Position numbers and translations under genes: made by a program. Positions 1 to 8,936 of a DNA stretch of 64,000 nt are shown here, piece after piece. Within the stretch, counting starts at the first letter, position 1. Each line of letters opens with the position of its first letter. This DNA comes from Chitinivibrionales bacterium (GTDB lineage Bacteria; Fibrobacterota; Chitinivibrionia; Chitinivibrionales; JANQEN01). The stretch is from positions 29,479 to 93,478 of the forward strand of contig JANQEN010000020.1 of NCBI GenBank assembly GCA_028278335.1. Direction: 5' to 3'. The notes beneath the pieces are model-generated. The model saw only the letters and a program-made list of their open reading frames with translations. It searched no databases and had not been told where the DNA came from.

Positions 1-422
1 TCTTCATTGGGCACGGTAAAATAGACTACTCGTATCGCTAATTGAGCATCCTCATTGATCTCTTCAATAGCAAGGCTTGAGGCTTTCTGAATTAAAGTAG
101 TGTTTCTTTTTTCTGTTCCCTGCAGAGAAAATGGCTCATAGATTGATTCAATCCCTTTACATTTAATAAAGGTTCGAAATCCCTCTTGGAAGATTCGTCT
201 ATAATGAAGGTTTGCAGAATCAAACTCAAGAATTGAATGATCCTTGTCTCGAACACCAAAGGTTGCCATACATTGGCCACGATTTACATAATAGGCCCAA
301 ATTGGTTTACCCCATTTTCCAGCATAACCGGGCAGAAAATTAGCATAGGGTGTGGCATGATTAAAATTCTCAATTGTAAAAGTGCCATCCTCACCTATGG
401 AATAATGTGCTTTTCTATTCAC
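1..422 (-). CDS. Cellobiose-phosphorylase-like protein, N-terminal part (runs off the left edge)
   Basis: An open frame of about 140 codons continues to the window edge, so only the N-terminus is visible. It contains GYAGKWGKPIWAYYVNRGQ and, further on, DKDHSILEF and GFRTFIKCKG. I recall this pattern from the first domain of large carbohydrate phosphorylase-like proteins related to glycosyltransferase 36 / GH94. Such enzymes are mainly cytoplasmic and phosphorolyse beta-linked sugars. The start is taken as GTG at 420-422, since an AGAGGA ribosome-binding site lies about 10 bases upstream and no ATG precedes it in frame. The catalytic domain lies outside the window, so the substrate cannot be judged. 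Confidence 0.55.
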   Translation of the reverse strand, partial: MNRKAHYSIGEDGTFTIENFNHATPYANFLPGYAGKWGKPIWAYYVNRGQCMATFGVRDKDHSILEFDSANLHYRRIFQEGFRTFIKCKGIESIYEPFSLQGTEKRNTTLIQKASSLAIEEINEDAQLAIRVVYFTVPNE

Positions 423-629
423 TAAATAAAATCCTCTTGTTTAGATGTGTGTTACTTTATAAAAAAATAGTTTGGCGTCAAGATTTTGAAAATATGTTTA
501 TTTGCAAATACTTATCCATAGAGTTTATATTTCATCTGTTCATAAGGATAGTGTATTGCGAGTACTTTCACAATGAAAATGCAGTATATAAAACCTCAAT
601 GGTTTTTCTATTTTGGAAAGGTATCAACC

Positions 630-1250
630 ATGAAACATCTCTCTAATTTTATTGTAATCCTGTTATGTTCAGTGATAGTTGTTGTAGGAGAAACTGATTC
701 GACTCAAGAAGAGGAATCAAAATATTTCAAGATTACAACGAATCGACACGATAACTACCTTGGCTTTTGCGGTGGATTAATTACCGGTCATGGATTAGCC
801 TATCGTCGATGGATAAAAGACAAAGTTGGTTTTCAATGTAATATTCTTCCTTGGTACCGGGAAGATAAGTATCCCGATGACGACTTCATTTATAGTGATC
901 GTGATAGTGGCTGGGCTAATGAGGGATATATTAATTATGGTGGAAGTGTTTTAGTCAAATTTGCGGAAATGCGCTATTTGCGTTTTATTGGCTATGTCGG
1001 TGCAAACCATACAATAGATGTTGAGAAGGGCGACTATTACATCTCTGACTATCAATTGACCGAACCAAGACATATTGTTGTAGATAAGGTAGAAAACAGC
1101 TTAGCCGGTGGTTTAGGAGCTGGAGTCGAGTTTTATGTTTTCCGGTTTGGTTTTAGTGTAAATCTTGGTGTTTATGCTGCCTATAATTTTGAAGATCGTA
1201 CAAAGGAGATAATGCCCTCAGTTGATGGTGGTGTATTTTTCCGTTTTTAA
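630..1250 (+). CDS. Exported beta-barrel-like outer membrane protein
   Basis: About 206 residues. A signal peptide (MKHLSNFIVILLCSVIVVVG) is followed by an acidic linker and then alternating hydrophobic/aromatic strands with Gly and Tyr turns. The protein ends in aromatic FFRF, as small outer-membrane barrels do. ATG 630 is preferred over an in-frame ATG at 573 because it directly precedes the signal peptide and has GGAAAGG about 8 bases upstream. No family is recognised and a function cannot be assigned. It is a single gene with about 74 bases before the cupin gene. Confidence 0.6.
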   Translation: MKHLSNFIVILLCSVIVVVGETDSTQEEESKYFKITTNRHDNYLGFCGGLITGHGLAYRRWIKDKVGFQCNILPWYREDKYPDDDFIYSDRDSGWANEGYINYGGSVLVKFAEMRYLRFIGYVGANHTIDVEKGDYYISDYQLTEPRHIVVDKVENSLAGGLGAGVEFYVFRFGFSVNLGVYAAYNFEDRTKEIMPSVDGGVFFRF

Positions 1251-1324
1251 TACCCACCCTTTTTGGTTTAACATCATTTTTTCGTGAACCCATTTATTTT
1301 TAAACCTATTAAGGAATTTTATTA

Positions 1325-1675
1325 ATGAAGAACACAGTAAATGCACCAATAGCTCAGCCCTTTAAACTTGTTGATCATATAACCTATGCTGAAGGGTCGG
1401 TTATTAGTAAAACACTTTTAGATAAAGGTATTGGAAACATCACGTTATTTTCCTTTGACAAAGGACAGGGACTGAGTGAGCATACTTCACCCTTTGATGC
1501 GGTTGTCCACATTTTGGATGGTAAAGCTGAGATTACTATAGATAATGAAAAGCAGATAGTTAGCGCAGGAGAAATGATCGTGATGCCAGCCAATATTCCC
1601 CATGCACTTTCTGCAATTGAACCGTATAAAATGCTCCTTATCATGATTCGTAAAAAGGTTGAAAAAGAATCCTAG
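1325..1675 (+). CDS. Small cupin-domain protein
   Basis: This 116-residue protein is essentially one cupin_2 barrel. Motif 1 is visible around EHTSPFDAVVHILDG and motif 2 around PANIPHAL, giving the usual metal-ligand histidines. AAGGA lies just upstream of the ATG. Stand-alone cupins of this size bind a metal and act as isomerases, dioxygenases or ligand sensors, and the sequence does not separate these. There is no signal peptide, so it is probably cytoplasmic, unlike both of its neighbours. Confidence 0.75.
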   Translation: MKNTVNAPIAQPFKLVDHITYAEGSVISKTLLDKGIGNITLFSFDKGQGLSEHTSPFDAVVHILDGKAEITIDNEKQIVSAGEMIVMPANIPHALSAIEPYKMLLIMIRKKVEKES

Positions 1676-2033
1676 CTTTCTTGGCTTTATTAGCGTTTTT
1701 CCGAGTAAAAAGCCTAGCGGTACCAGGTTAATTCATCATTTCACAAAAGAATATCTTTGTACAATCGGTGTAAAATCAAATTATATTCACTATCTTTATT
1801 ATGAAGGCCATCATTCTTTTTGAAATTTTAACCGATTTAATAAAAACTCGACACAATAAGGGTGAATGGTGATAATTACTATAATAATCAATATGTTATA
1901 GATAGAAATGTATACCAGGAATCCAAAATTAAATATTCAATACTCATTTCTTACAAAGTTCATCATTTTGGTGATATTTTTGTTTATATTAAAATCGAAC
2001 TTAAATAATACTTAAATTGGAGTTACTTAAAAT
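1676..2033. other. AT-rich intergenic region with no gene seen
   Basis: This 358-base stretch is strongly AT-rich and carries no open frame with a ribosome-binding site. It presumably holds the promoter for the 2034-3481 group. TTGGAG at 2016-2021 serves as the ribosome-binding site of the next gene. Confidence 0.4.
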
Positions 2034-2477
2034 ATGCCACAAAAGTTGATGTTACCTGTATTGATTTGTGTAATAGCTCTTTTTTCAAAAAATATAATTG
2101 TTTATTATTCTGATGGAACAATTAAACACTATCCTACTTCGGAAGTAAAAAAAATAACCTTTGATGTCCAGACTGTTGGAATCAATTCAGCTCCAAACAG
2201 CCTATCGGGAAAGCTTCATTCCGTTGAATTCCTATCAGTAGGCTCACTCTTTTCAATAACCTATTCACTTTTTCATACCAGTCCTGTTTCAATTGAAGTT
2301 TACTCTGTCAAGGGAAGATTGATACAAACCCTTACACAAAAAGTTCAGAAAAATGGACGACATAGGACCACCTGGGATTGTCGAAATACAGAGGGTCAGC
2401 GTGTTTCAAAAGGAAACTATCTAATTTATATGAATTTAGATGGCCAATTGATAGCAAAAAGTTTTATCACCTTATAG
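2034..2477 (+). CDS. Exported protein with C-terminal FlgD-Ig/type IX-like sorting domain
   Basis: 147 residues. A hydrophobic N-terminus is followed by YYSDGTIKHYPTSEVKKITF. This short exported module recurs in modified form in the two genes downstream (IHLKNSVDSAKLAEIDSITF). The second half has the FlgD-Ig / secretion-tail pattern: SIEVYSVKGRLIQTL, then TWDCRNTEGQRVSKGNYLI, ending at a hydrophobic FITL. Families with this tail are usually secreted enzymes, but here almost nothing lies between signal and tail. The protein may be a remnant or a surface adaptor. The downstream gene starts 18 bases after the stop. Confidence 0.6.
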   Translation: MPQKLMLPVLICVIALFSKNIIVYYSDGTIKHYPTSEVKKITFDVQTVGINSAPNSLSGKLHSVEFLSVGSLFSITYSLFHTSPVSIEVYSVKGRLIQTLTQKVQKNGRHRTTWDCRNTEGQRVSKGNYLIYMNLDGQLIAKSFITL

Positions 2478-2494
2478 CTTTGAAAGGAATCATT

Positions 2495-2983
2495 GTGAGA
2501 AAAATTCTACCCTTTCTTTTTTGCCTGGCAATAATAGGTTCAGGTTTCGGTCAAACCATGAAAATTCACCTTAAAAATTCTGTTGACAGTGCGAAACTTG
2601 CAGAGATTGATAGCATTACTTTTAGTGAAAAGAATAATCCCTTGCCAACGAAACTGATGGTAGTTTGGTCAAGTGCTGATCCAGATGTTGCCAACAAGGT
2701 ATGTTTCATGTACACTGATAATGCAAAACGATACAATTGGTTCAATACGATTCGCCTCATAATTTGGGGACCTTCGGCAAAACTGTTGTCCCAAAATAAT
2801 GGTTTGAAAAGCTCTGTGAGGTCAATGATTCAGCGTGGAGTCATTATCGAAGCGAGCAAGGCTTGCACCGATGCCTACAATGTTACTCAAACCCTTCAAG
2901 GCCTTGGGGTAACTATCAAGGATGACATGGGCAAGGCTATGGCAGGTTATATTAAAAGTGATTATGAAATTCTTACCTTTTAA
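2495..2983 (+). CDS. Exported DsrE-family-like protein, first paralogue
   Basis: GTG at 2495 is chosen as start because AAAGGA lies 6-8 bases upstream and a signal peptide (RKILPFLFCLAIIGSGFGQ) follows. Longer in-frame readings overlap the previous gene. After the exported-protein start module, the protein matches the DsrE/F sulfur-relay fold: VWSSADPDVANKVCFMYT, then WGPSAKLLS, then IIEASKACTDAY. The fold often carries a CxxC-like pair at the last motif. This copy has Ser in place of the first Cys. Most DsrE proteins are cytoplasmic, so the signal peptide is unusual. It forms a tandem pair with the next gene and is probably co-transcribed with it. Confidence 0.7.
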   Translation: MRKILPFLFCLAIIGSGFGQTMKIHLKNSVDSAKLAEIDSITFSEKNNPLPTKLMVVWSSADPDVANKVCFMYTDNAKRYNWFNTIRLIIWGPSAKLLSQNNGLKSSVRSMIQRGVIIEASKACTDAYNVTQTLQGLGVTIKDDMGKAMAGYIKSDYEILTF

Positions 2984-2992
2984 GGAATAATT

Positions 2993-3481
2993 GTGAAACA
3001 CATTATACTATCTCTCCTACTTTTCTCTGCACTAACAATCGTACAAGGTCAGTCGTTAAAAATCCATGCAAAGGGTGCTATTGACAGTACTAGTATTGAT
3101 AGCATACGATCCTTAACCTTTCAGGACATGCCCAAAAGTAAACGAGCAGACAAATTGGCCATTGTTTGGACCAGTGGCGACCCAGAAGTTGCTACCCATG
3201 CCTGTTTTATGTTCCTCAATGAGGCAAAAGAGAAGAAATACTTTGATACTGTTGAAATGATAGTCTGGGGACACTCATCAAAGCTGCTCAGTCAAAACAA
3301 AGATTTACAGGACCGGGTAAAAGCAATGATGCGAAAGGGAATAATAGTTGAAGCTTGTAAAGCTTGTGCAGACTCCTATGGTGTATCCGGCATTCTTTCT
3401 GGATTAGGAATCCCCGTAAAATATATGGGATCCCCCCTATCAAATATGCTTAACGGTGATTGGCATGTCTTCTGTTTTTAA
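2993..3481 (+). CDS. Exported DsrE-family-like protein, second paralogue
   Basis: 162 residues starting at GTG 2993, with AAGGA upstream and only 9 bases after the preceding stop. A signal peptide ending near IVQGQ is followed by the shared IDSIRSLTF module and a DsrE-like domain: VWTSGDPEVATHACFMF, WGHSSKLLSQ, VEACKACADSYGV. Here both cysteines of CKAC are present, so this copy is the one likely to keep thiol chemistry. It clearly arose by duplication with 2495-2983. A role in periplasmic sulfur or persulfide handling is inference from the family only. Confidence 0.75.
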   Translation: MKHIILSLLLFSALTIVQGQSLKIHAKGAIDSTSIDSIRSLTFQDMPKSKRADKLAIVWTSGDPEVATHACFMFLNEAKEKKYFDTVEMIVWGHSSKLLSQNKDLQDRVKAMMRKGIIVEACKACADSYGVSGILSGLGIPVKYMGSPLSNMLNGDWHVFCF

Positions 3482-3501
3482 CAAGATATATAGTATTGCT
3501 T

Positions 3502-4839
3502 TTAACAGACATTGACATACTTCTCGAAATTTATCCAATCTGCACAAAGGCAGGGTTTAGGTACTGTACCCGGTGAATAAAGCTTTGGCACTTCTTCTGT
3601 AAAGGCAGAAGCGAGTTTCTTCCATGACAACTCAGTCTCCTCTGCGCTTACAAAAAGTGTCCGGTCACACTTGAGCGCATCTAAAAGTAGCTTTAAATAA
3701 GCATCGGACACCTTCTCAGAAAAGGAGTCACGATAACAGAAATTCATGCTCGTATTCGTGATATCAAAATCCAAACCGGGAATCTTGCTAGCAATATCAA
3801 CTATAATGCCTTCAGCTGGTTGAATTTTGAAGATAATTCTATTTGGCTCAACCTGATCAGATTTGTTAAAAAGCAACTTTGGTAGTCGTTTAAATCGTAG
3901 GCCAATCTCTGTTCCTTTTCGATTAAGTGCTTTCCCAACACGAATATAGATTGGCATGCCACTCCAACGAAAGTTATCGATAAAGAGCTTCATTTCAGCA
4001 TAGGTTTCGGTTTTCGAATCGATGGCAACACCCTTTTCTTGGGTATACCCTTCATATTGATATTTACAGATGCTATCAAGACGTAACGTCTTTAATACAT
4101 TTATTTTTTGGGATCGGATCTCTTCTGCGCCAAGATTTACTGGGGGTTCCATAGCAATGAGACATAGCAATTGTACCAGATGATTCTGTACCATGTCTCG
4201 AATGATACCGGCCCGATCAAAATATTGGGCACGCTCCTCAATACCAATCTGTTCAAAGGCATTAATCTGGATTGATTCTATATAGCGACTATTCCACACT
4301 GGATAAAAAAGTGCGTTGGCAAATCGAAAAACCAAAATATTTTGGACCGCCTCTTTAGCTAGATAATGATCAATTCTATACACCTGCTCTTCTTGAAAAT
4401 GCTCAGTAAGCTTTTGATTAAGCCCCTTTGCGGAATCAAAGTCATATCCAAAGGGTTTTTCTATAATAATGGTCGTGTCATTGGTAAGCCCCTCATCTGC
4501 CAGCTTTTTTGCAGTATTAGCATAAGCATGGGGTGGTATGGCAAAAAAGACAATAATGTGCTTAAAGCTGCCTAAACTTTTTACTCTATTTTTTAAACCA
4601 ATTATTCCTTGGTGATAATAGAGTCTTGATAAAAATTCCGATGAACCCTCTGCGCGCGTTCGAAACTCCTCATCAGTAAAGGCTGATCGCCCAGACCCAA
4701 GAACGATAGAGGAGTCATCAAGTTCACCACGGGTATACAATGCAGCCAGAGCGGGAAGAAGCTTCCTTTTTGCAAGATCTCCAGAGGCACCAAGTATAAC
4801 TATGGCTGTATGTGCTGTAGATTCTCTTCGTGCTTTCAT
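3502..4839 (-). CDS. zwf: Glucose-6-phosphate 1-dehydrogenase
   Basis: 445 residues. It oxidises glucose 6-phosphate to 6-phosphogluconolactone with NADP(+) and is the entry to the oxidative pentose phosphate pathway. The nucleotide-binding GASGDLAKRKLLPAL lies near the N-terminus. IEKPFGYD and the active-site RIDHYLAKE follow at about residues 140-175. FANALFYPVWN and the C-terminal substrate region are intact. It is slightly shorter than the usual 480-510 residues, with no missing motif. AGGAG precedes the ATG. It lies 66 bases downstream of gnd on the same strand, an evident operon. Confidence 0.95.
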   Translation of the reverse strand: MKARRESTAHTAIVILGASGDLAKRKLLPALAALYTRGELDDSSIVLGSGRSAFTDEEFRTRAEGSSEFLSRLYYHQGIIGLKNRVKSLGSFKHIIVFFAIPPHAYANTAKKLADEGLTNDTTIIIEKPFGYDFDSAKGLNQKLTEHFQEEQVYRIDHYLAKEAVQNILVFRFANALFYPVWNSRYIESIQINAFEQIGIEERAQYFDRAGIIRDMVQNHLVQLLCLIAMEPPVNLGAEEIRSQKINVLKTLRLDSICKYQYEGYTQEKGVAIDSKTETYAEMKLFIDNFRWSGMPIYIRVGKALNRKGTEIGLRFKRLPKLLFNKSDQVEPNRIIFKIQPAEGIIVDIASKIPGLDFDITNTSMNFCYRDSFSEKVSDAYLKLLLDALKCDRTLFVSAEETELSWKKLASAFTEEVPKLYSPGTVPKPCLCADWINFEKYVNVC

Positions 4840-4905
4840 TAAATTGATCTCCTACTGAGCTTAATCAGCGGTTGAGTCTTTAAAGAATATTGTAAGATAC
4901 CATGC

Positions 4906-6342
4906 CTATTCATCCTCTTCTTTTTGCATCCAATTGATATGAAAAAATTCACCTCGTGGCTTATCAACACGCTCAAAGGTATGAGCACCAAAATAGTCCC
5001 GTTGTGCCTGCAAAAGATTTGCTGGCAAATATTCCGATCGATATCCATCATAAAAGGCCAATCCCGATGAGAGTGCGGGTATTGGAATTCCATTTTCAAC
5101 CGAAGCAGAAATTACTCTTCGCCATGCACTGTGATTGTTGGTAATCACCTCTTTGAAATAGTCATCCAAAAGGAGAGATCGAAGGTGAGGTTCGCGGTCA
5201 TAGGCCTCTTTAATCTTGTTAAGGAAGGTACTACGAATAATGCATCCTTCACGCCACAATAGAGCGATTGTTCCAAAGTCAACGTGCCAATCATACTCCT
5301 TTGAAGCCAATTGTAAAAGCATGAATCCCTGCGCGTAGGAAACCAATTTTGCTGCTAACAAGGCCCTCCCAATGTCAGAAATAAATTCTTCCTTCTTGAC
5401 AACAGGTGCGACATCTGGTCCTGTCAGCACTTTTGATGCAACCACCCGGTCATCTTTAAAGGAAGATAATGACCGGGCATACACAGCTTCAGCAATGAGA
5501 GTCACTGGCACACCAAGATCTAAAGAGCTTATACCAGTCCATTTGCCAGTCCCCTTTTGTCCGGTAATATCAAGAATTTTATCAATCATTGGTGTTCCAT
5601 CATCATCTTTAAAAAGTAACACTTTAGCAGTTATTTCTACCAAATAGCTTTTTAACTCTCCCCGGTTCCATACTGCAAACACGTCACCAATTTCTGAAGG
5701 CGACATGCCTAAAAGGCTTTTCATAAGATGATAGGCCTCGCCAATAAGCTGCATATCACCATACTCAATGCCATTATGTACCATCTTTACAAAGTGACCA
5801 GATCCGCTCTCTCCTACCCATTCACAACAGGGTGTGTTATCTGTGGTTTTGGCACTAATTTTTTGGTAAATTTCTTTGATGCATGGCCAGGCTTCCCTAT
5901 TTCCTCCGGGCATAATCGATGGTCCCTTGCGTGCTCCCTCTTCACCACCGGATATTCCCATTCCGACGAATTTTATTCCTCTTTCTTTTAAATAGCTTTC
6001 GCGACGAATGGTGTCATTAAAATTTGCATTACCACCATCAATGATAATGTCACCGTCACTTAAAAGTGGTAAGAGCTTTTCTACATACTCATCGACAACC
6101 GGCCCAGCTTTTACCATAAACATGATAATCCGTGGGCTCTTAAGTTTAGATACCAGCTCTTCTAAAGAGTATACTCCGATGATTGAATCTCGTTGTGCTG
6201 CAGGTCCCTGCAAAAAGTCATCGATCTTTGATGTTGTTCGGTTGTGGGCTAAAACCGTAAAACCCGTATCGCTCATATTCAATATGAGATTTTGTCCCAT
6301 TACAGCAAGACCAATAACAGCAAGATCTGCGTTGTCAGGCAT
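4906..6342 (-). CDS. gnd: 6-phosphogluconate dehydrogenase, decarboxylating
   Basis: 478 residues, full length for the long-type enzyme. It oxidises and decarboxylates 6-phosphogluconate to ribulose 5-phosphate. The NADP-binding GLAVMGQNLILNMSDTG is near residue 11. The substrate motif GISGGEEGARKGPSIMPGG and the catalytic KMVHNGIEYGDMQLIGE follow in order, and the C-terminal tail contains FHINWMQKEEDE. GAGGAG lies upstream of the ATG. It is the first gene of the gnd-zwf operon and diverges from pgl, so all three enzymes sit in one locus. Confidence 0.95.
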   Translation of the reverse strand: MPDNADLAVIGLAVMGQNLILNMSDTGFTVLAHNRTTSKIDDFLQGPAAQRDSIIGVYSLEELVSKLKSPRIIMFMVKAGPVVDEYVEKLLPLLSDGDIIIDGGNANFNDTIRRESYLKERGIKFVGMGISGGEEGARKGPSIMPGGNREAWPCIKEIYQKISAKTTDNTPCCEWVGESGSGHFVKMVHNGIEYGDMQLIGEAYHLMKSLLGMSPSEIGDVFAVWNRGELKSYLVEITAKVLLFKDDDGTPMIDKILDITGQKGTGKWTGISSLDLGVPVTLIAEAVYARSLSSFKDDRVVASKVLTGPDVAPVVKKEEFISDIGRALLAAKLVSYAQGFMLLQLASKEYDWHVDFGTIALLWREGCIIRSTFLNKIKEAYDREPHLRSLLLDDYFKEVITNNHSAWRRVISASVENGIPIPALSSGLAFYDGYRSEYLPANLLQAQRDYFGAHTFERVDKPRGEFFHINWMQKEEDE

Positions 6343-6578
6343 ATACGCTCCTCTTAAACAGACGATTTATGTATTGAATTATAGGCATTCCTGTCATTTA
6401 TTACAGTAATAGCAAATATAATTACCTAACATGTCCACTTCAATAAAATCTACATTTCTATCTTTATTTCCTTCTTTTCTATGGTAGCATGTGAAAAATC
6501 CCTAATCATACATTTACAAAAAGTCATTACATTATATAATTTCTCTTTGTTACACTTTTGTTTTCCTCTTATAAGAAA

Positions 6579-7259
6579 ATGATTACCATGCAAACAATCA
6601 ATTTTAACCGCAATTCCAGTGCCACTGTGCATACTTTTGATACTGTTGAATCGGTTGCTAAAGACACAGCATCATTAATAGCTGATGGAACTATTGCAAT
6701 CTCCGGTGGTTCAACCTATGCTTCAGTTTGCACCTATTGGAGTAAACAGGAAATAACCTTTAACGCTCCCCTTTTTTTCCCTGTCGATGAACGAGTTGTT
6801 CCCTTTGCTGATTCAGAAAGTAACTGGGGGATGATTTATAAATCCTTTTTAAAACCCAAGGGATTTAATAAGCAAAAAGAACATCATGTAAGTTCTGTTG
6901 ATGATTATAAGCAACTACTCATGAAGACTTTCAATTCAGAGATACCAGTTTTTGATACTATCTTTCTCGGTGTTGGCAATGATGGTCATACAGCAAGTCT
7001 CTTTCCCGGTGGTAACTATCTTACAGACACACAATCAATTGTTCTTGCTACCACAAGCCCTAAGTCACCACAAAAAAGAATCACCCTCAGTCCCACAGTA
7101 ATTGCTCAGGCAAAAAAGTGTGTTGTCATTATTGCTGGTGAAAAAAAAAGAACAATTGTTAAAGGACTTTTTAATAAAATCGCATCCCTCCCCATTGTAT
7201 CAATCCTCTCTCTACGAAACCAATCAGACATCTATATCCACAAAGAATTAATACACTGA
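6579..7259 (+). CDS. pgl: 6-phosphogluconolactonase (DevB/SOL type)
   Basis: About 226 residues. It hydrolyses 6-phosphogluconolactone, the step between zwf and gnd. TIAISGGST, the phosphate-binding DERVVPF...ESNWGMI, and FLGVGNDGHTASLFPG are all present. The start is uncertain: ATG 6579 and ATG 6588 are both possible and neither has a strong ribosome-binding site; a TTG at 6558 is less likely. It is transcribed divergently from gnd-zwf across about 235 bases that probably hold both promoters. Confidence 0.9.
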   Translation: MITMQTINFNRNSSATVHTFDTVESVAKDTASLIADGTIAISGGSTYASVCTYWSKQEITFNAPLFFPVDERVVPFADSESNWGMIYKSFLKPKGFNKQKEHHVSSVDDYKQLLMKTFNSEIPVFDTIFLGVGNDGHTASLFPGGNYLTDTQSIVLATTSPKSPQKRITLSPTVIAQAKKCVVIIAGEKKRTIVKGLFNKIASLPIVSILSLRNQSDIYIHKELIH

Positions 7260-7342
7260 TTTTCAATACTCCATCTAGATTTCATCATGACCTAAAGGCC
7301 ATGCCACCCAGAGGTAGTTTAATTTAGGTGCAATCTTATTTG

Positions 7343-7459
7343 CTTTTGGGTTAGGGATGTGCAAGGTGCAAAGCAGTGTTTTTGCGTAGCAAAAATACCG
7401 GAGCGAACGCGGAGCCTGGAGCAGCCCGACCCGAATGAAATGAGGGGAACCGCCAAAAA
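7343..7459 (+). repeat. Structured intergenic repeat, copy A (GGGTTAGGGATG subtype)
   Basis: Begins CTTTTGGGTTAGGGATG and ends with the partly complementary GAACCGCCAAAAA, so the ends can pair. Internally it has a hairpin TTTTTGC/GCAAAAA, then GGAGCGAACGCGGAGCCTGG, then a second hairpin CCC...GGGG. It closely resembles 28430-28545, with compensatory changes in both hairpins, and is a more distant relative of the copies at 25708, 57347 and 59907. It lies between the converging pgl and 7488-8564 genes. Confidence 0.75.
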
Positions 7460-7487
7460 CATAGTAACTAACTCTTTAGACTTAAAG

Positions 7488-8564
7488 TCACTCTACTATC
7501 AATTCAAATTTTTTATAAATGAACGCTTTAACAGCAGCATGATTCACTGTGCCCATGTGCTCATTCCAACTGGGGTCTTTTGCAAAGAGTGGTAGTATTT
7601 CCTCTTCACTTGGATCGAGTACACCGATCTTCAAGGGAGTCTTTTCATTATTCCAATTGACAAAAAGATCATAGGGAAGGTTTTGGTATTTGAGCGGCAC
7701 TAAACACACTGCGATCTCTCGAAAGTTGCCAAAGGCATTGGCGATCTCTTTGTTTTGGACCTTAGAAACAGTGGAGAAGACCTTGTTTGCTTTAATAGTT
7801 TGTTCGCCCTGTTTAAAATATACTTTACTAATTGGCAATTCCCGTTTATTGCGAGAAATTGCTGCAATCAGTAATACCGAGTTTTTGTCAAATTTAAAGT
7901 ATTCCTCAATTGAACGGGGCACACAGTTTTCAAAAATCGCGTATTGATCCTTTTTCATTTTTCCCATGGCAAAGGTTTCATCCACAATTTTTTGCATTAT
8001 ATCAACGACCTCAATGGGATCATCGGAGGACTCCTCGATCTTTACATACACGCCATTCTTTGTGTCCTTCAAGAGGGAGAGGTCCTTAACCGGCGAGACA
8101 ATCCTAATACTATTCACCCGGTTTTGATTTATACCAACAGAGACATTGGAATTGTCAAAAAGGAGCAGTTTGCTTGAAACATCAACTAACTCTTTGACAG
8201 AAGAGGGATTGCCCAGCATTAAGTAGACACTATCTTCCTGGGTACCTAAATGAATTGAACTGAATCCCTTAAGTTGTACCCCCTCTTTTCCAGTTATCTG
8301 AATTGCCCAGATACTGGAGGTATCCTGAGGATATACTTCGATGGTGATATATGCTTTTTTCTCTTTGTCAACCCAGAACGAGTAAAGCATACCACCACCG
8401 GGTAGCATCTTTATATCAGTAGGCTTTCCATACTTTTTAAAAACTCTTTTTTTGTTTTCACCGATTCTTAAATCATGCAACTCAATATAGGAAAAGTCTG
8501 CCAGGATTGTACCACCCAGGGCAATTAATAAAAAAACAACTATTTTTGTAAATACCCGTATCAT
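7488..8564 (-). CDS. Exported protein with two SmpA/BamE-like motifs
   Basis: 358 residues with a clear signal peptide (IRVFTKIVVFLLIALGGTILA). Two segments resemble the SmpA/OmlA (BamE) signature of Gly, a helix and then Gly-x-Pro: LRIGENKKRVFKKYGKPTD near residue 32, and IHLGTQEDSVYLMLGNPSS near residue 104. The rest is mixed alpha/beta without a family I recognise. It lacks a lipobox, so it is probably periplasmic. The function is unknown; a role in envelope assembly would rest on the motif resemblance alone. Confidence 0.6.
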   Translation of the reverse strand: MIRVFTKIVVFLLIALGGTILADFSYIELHDLRIGENKKRVFKKYGKPTDIKMLPGGGMLYSFWVDKEKKAYITIEVYPQDTSSIWAIQITGKEGVQLKGFSSIHLGTQEDSVYLMLGNPSSVKELVDVSSKLLLFDNSNVSVGINQNRVNSIRIVSPVKDLSLLKDTKNGVYVKIEESSDDPIEVVDIMQKIVDETFAMGKMKKDQYAIFENCVPRSIEEYFKFDKNSVLLIAAISRNKRELPISKVYFKQGEQTIKANKVFSTVSKVQNKEIANAFGNFREIAVCLVPLKYQNLPYDLFVNWNNEKTPLKIGVLDPSEEEILPLFAKDPSWNEHMGTVNHAAVKAFIYKKFELIVE

Positions 8565-8936
8565 AGGATATTACTTTCTTTGGGGCAACCTCTAATAATT
8601 AATTTTATACTGCGGCTGGCTGCAAAACACTTTGGATTACGTTACATTCAATCAACGAATCACAGTGGGTTCGCCTCTTTCATGTGCCTCTACCAAAGGT
8701 TTTTCGCTCAGCCTCAAAAGAAAACTGAGTTATAAGAGGTCACCTTAACAGACAAAATTCCCTTCAAACAACATCTGTAGGATACAATGGGCTGTATAAT
8801 TTCTCATATAAGAAAGCAACTTCCCCCCGTATCTATTCAATACTAATATAATATAGAGGCCTCTCGATTCATAATATCTTGTTGATTATTTTAGGATTAA
8901 CCAAACAAAGATAAACAAAATTATGGATATACTATA
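8565..8936. other. Intergenic region, nothing recognised
   Basis: 372 bases between two same-strand genes. No open frame with a ribosome-binding site, no RNA gene and no strong hairpin was seen. It probably carries the promoter of 7488-8564. Confidence 0.35.

Noticed and set aside
573..629. ATG 573 as start of the barrel gene at 630.
   Set aside because: The extra 19 residues (MKMQYIKPQWFFYFGKVST) precede a normal signal peptide, and ATG 630 has the better-placed GGAAAGG.
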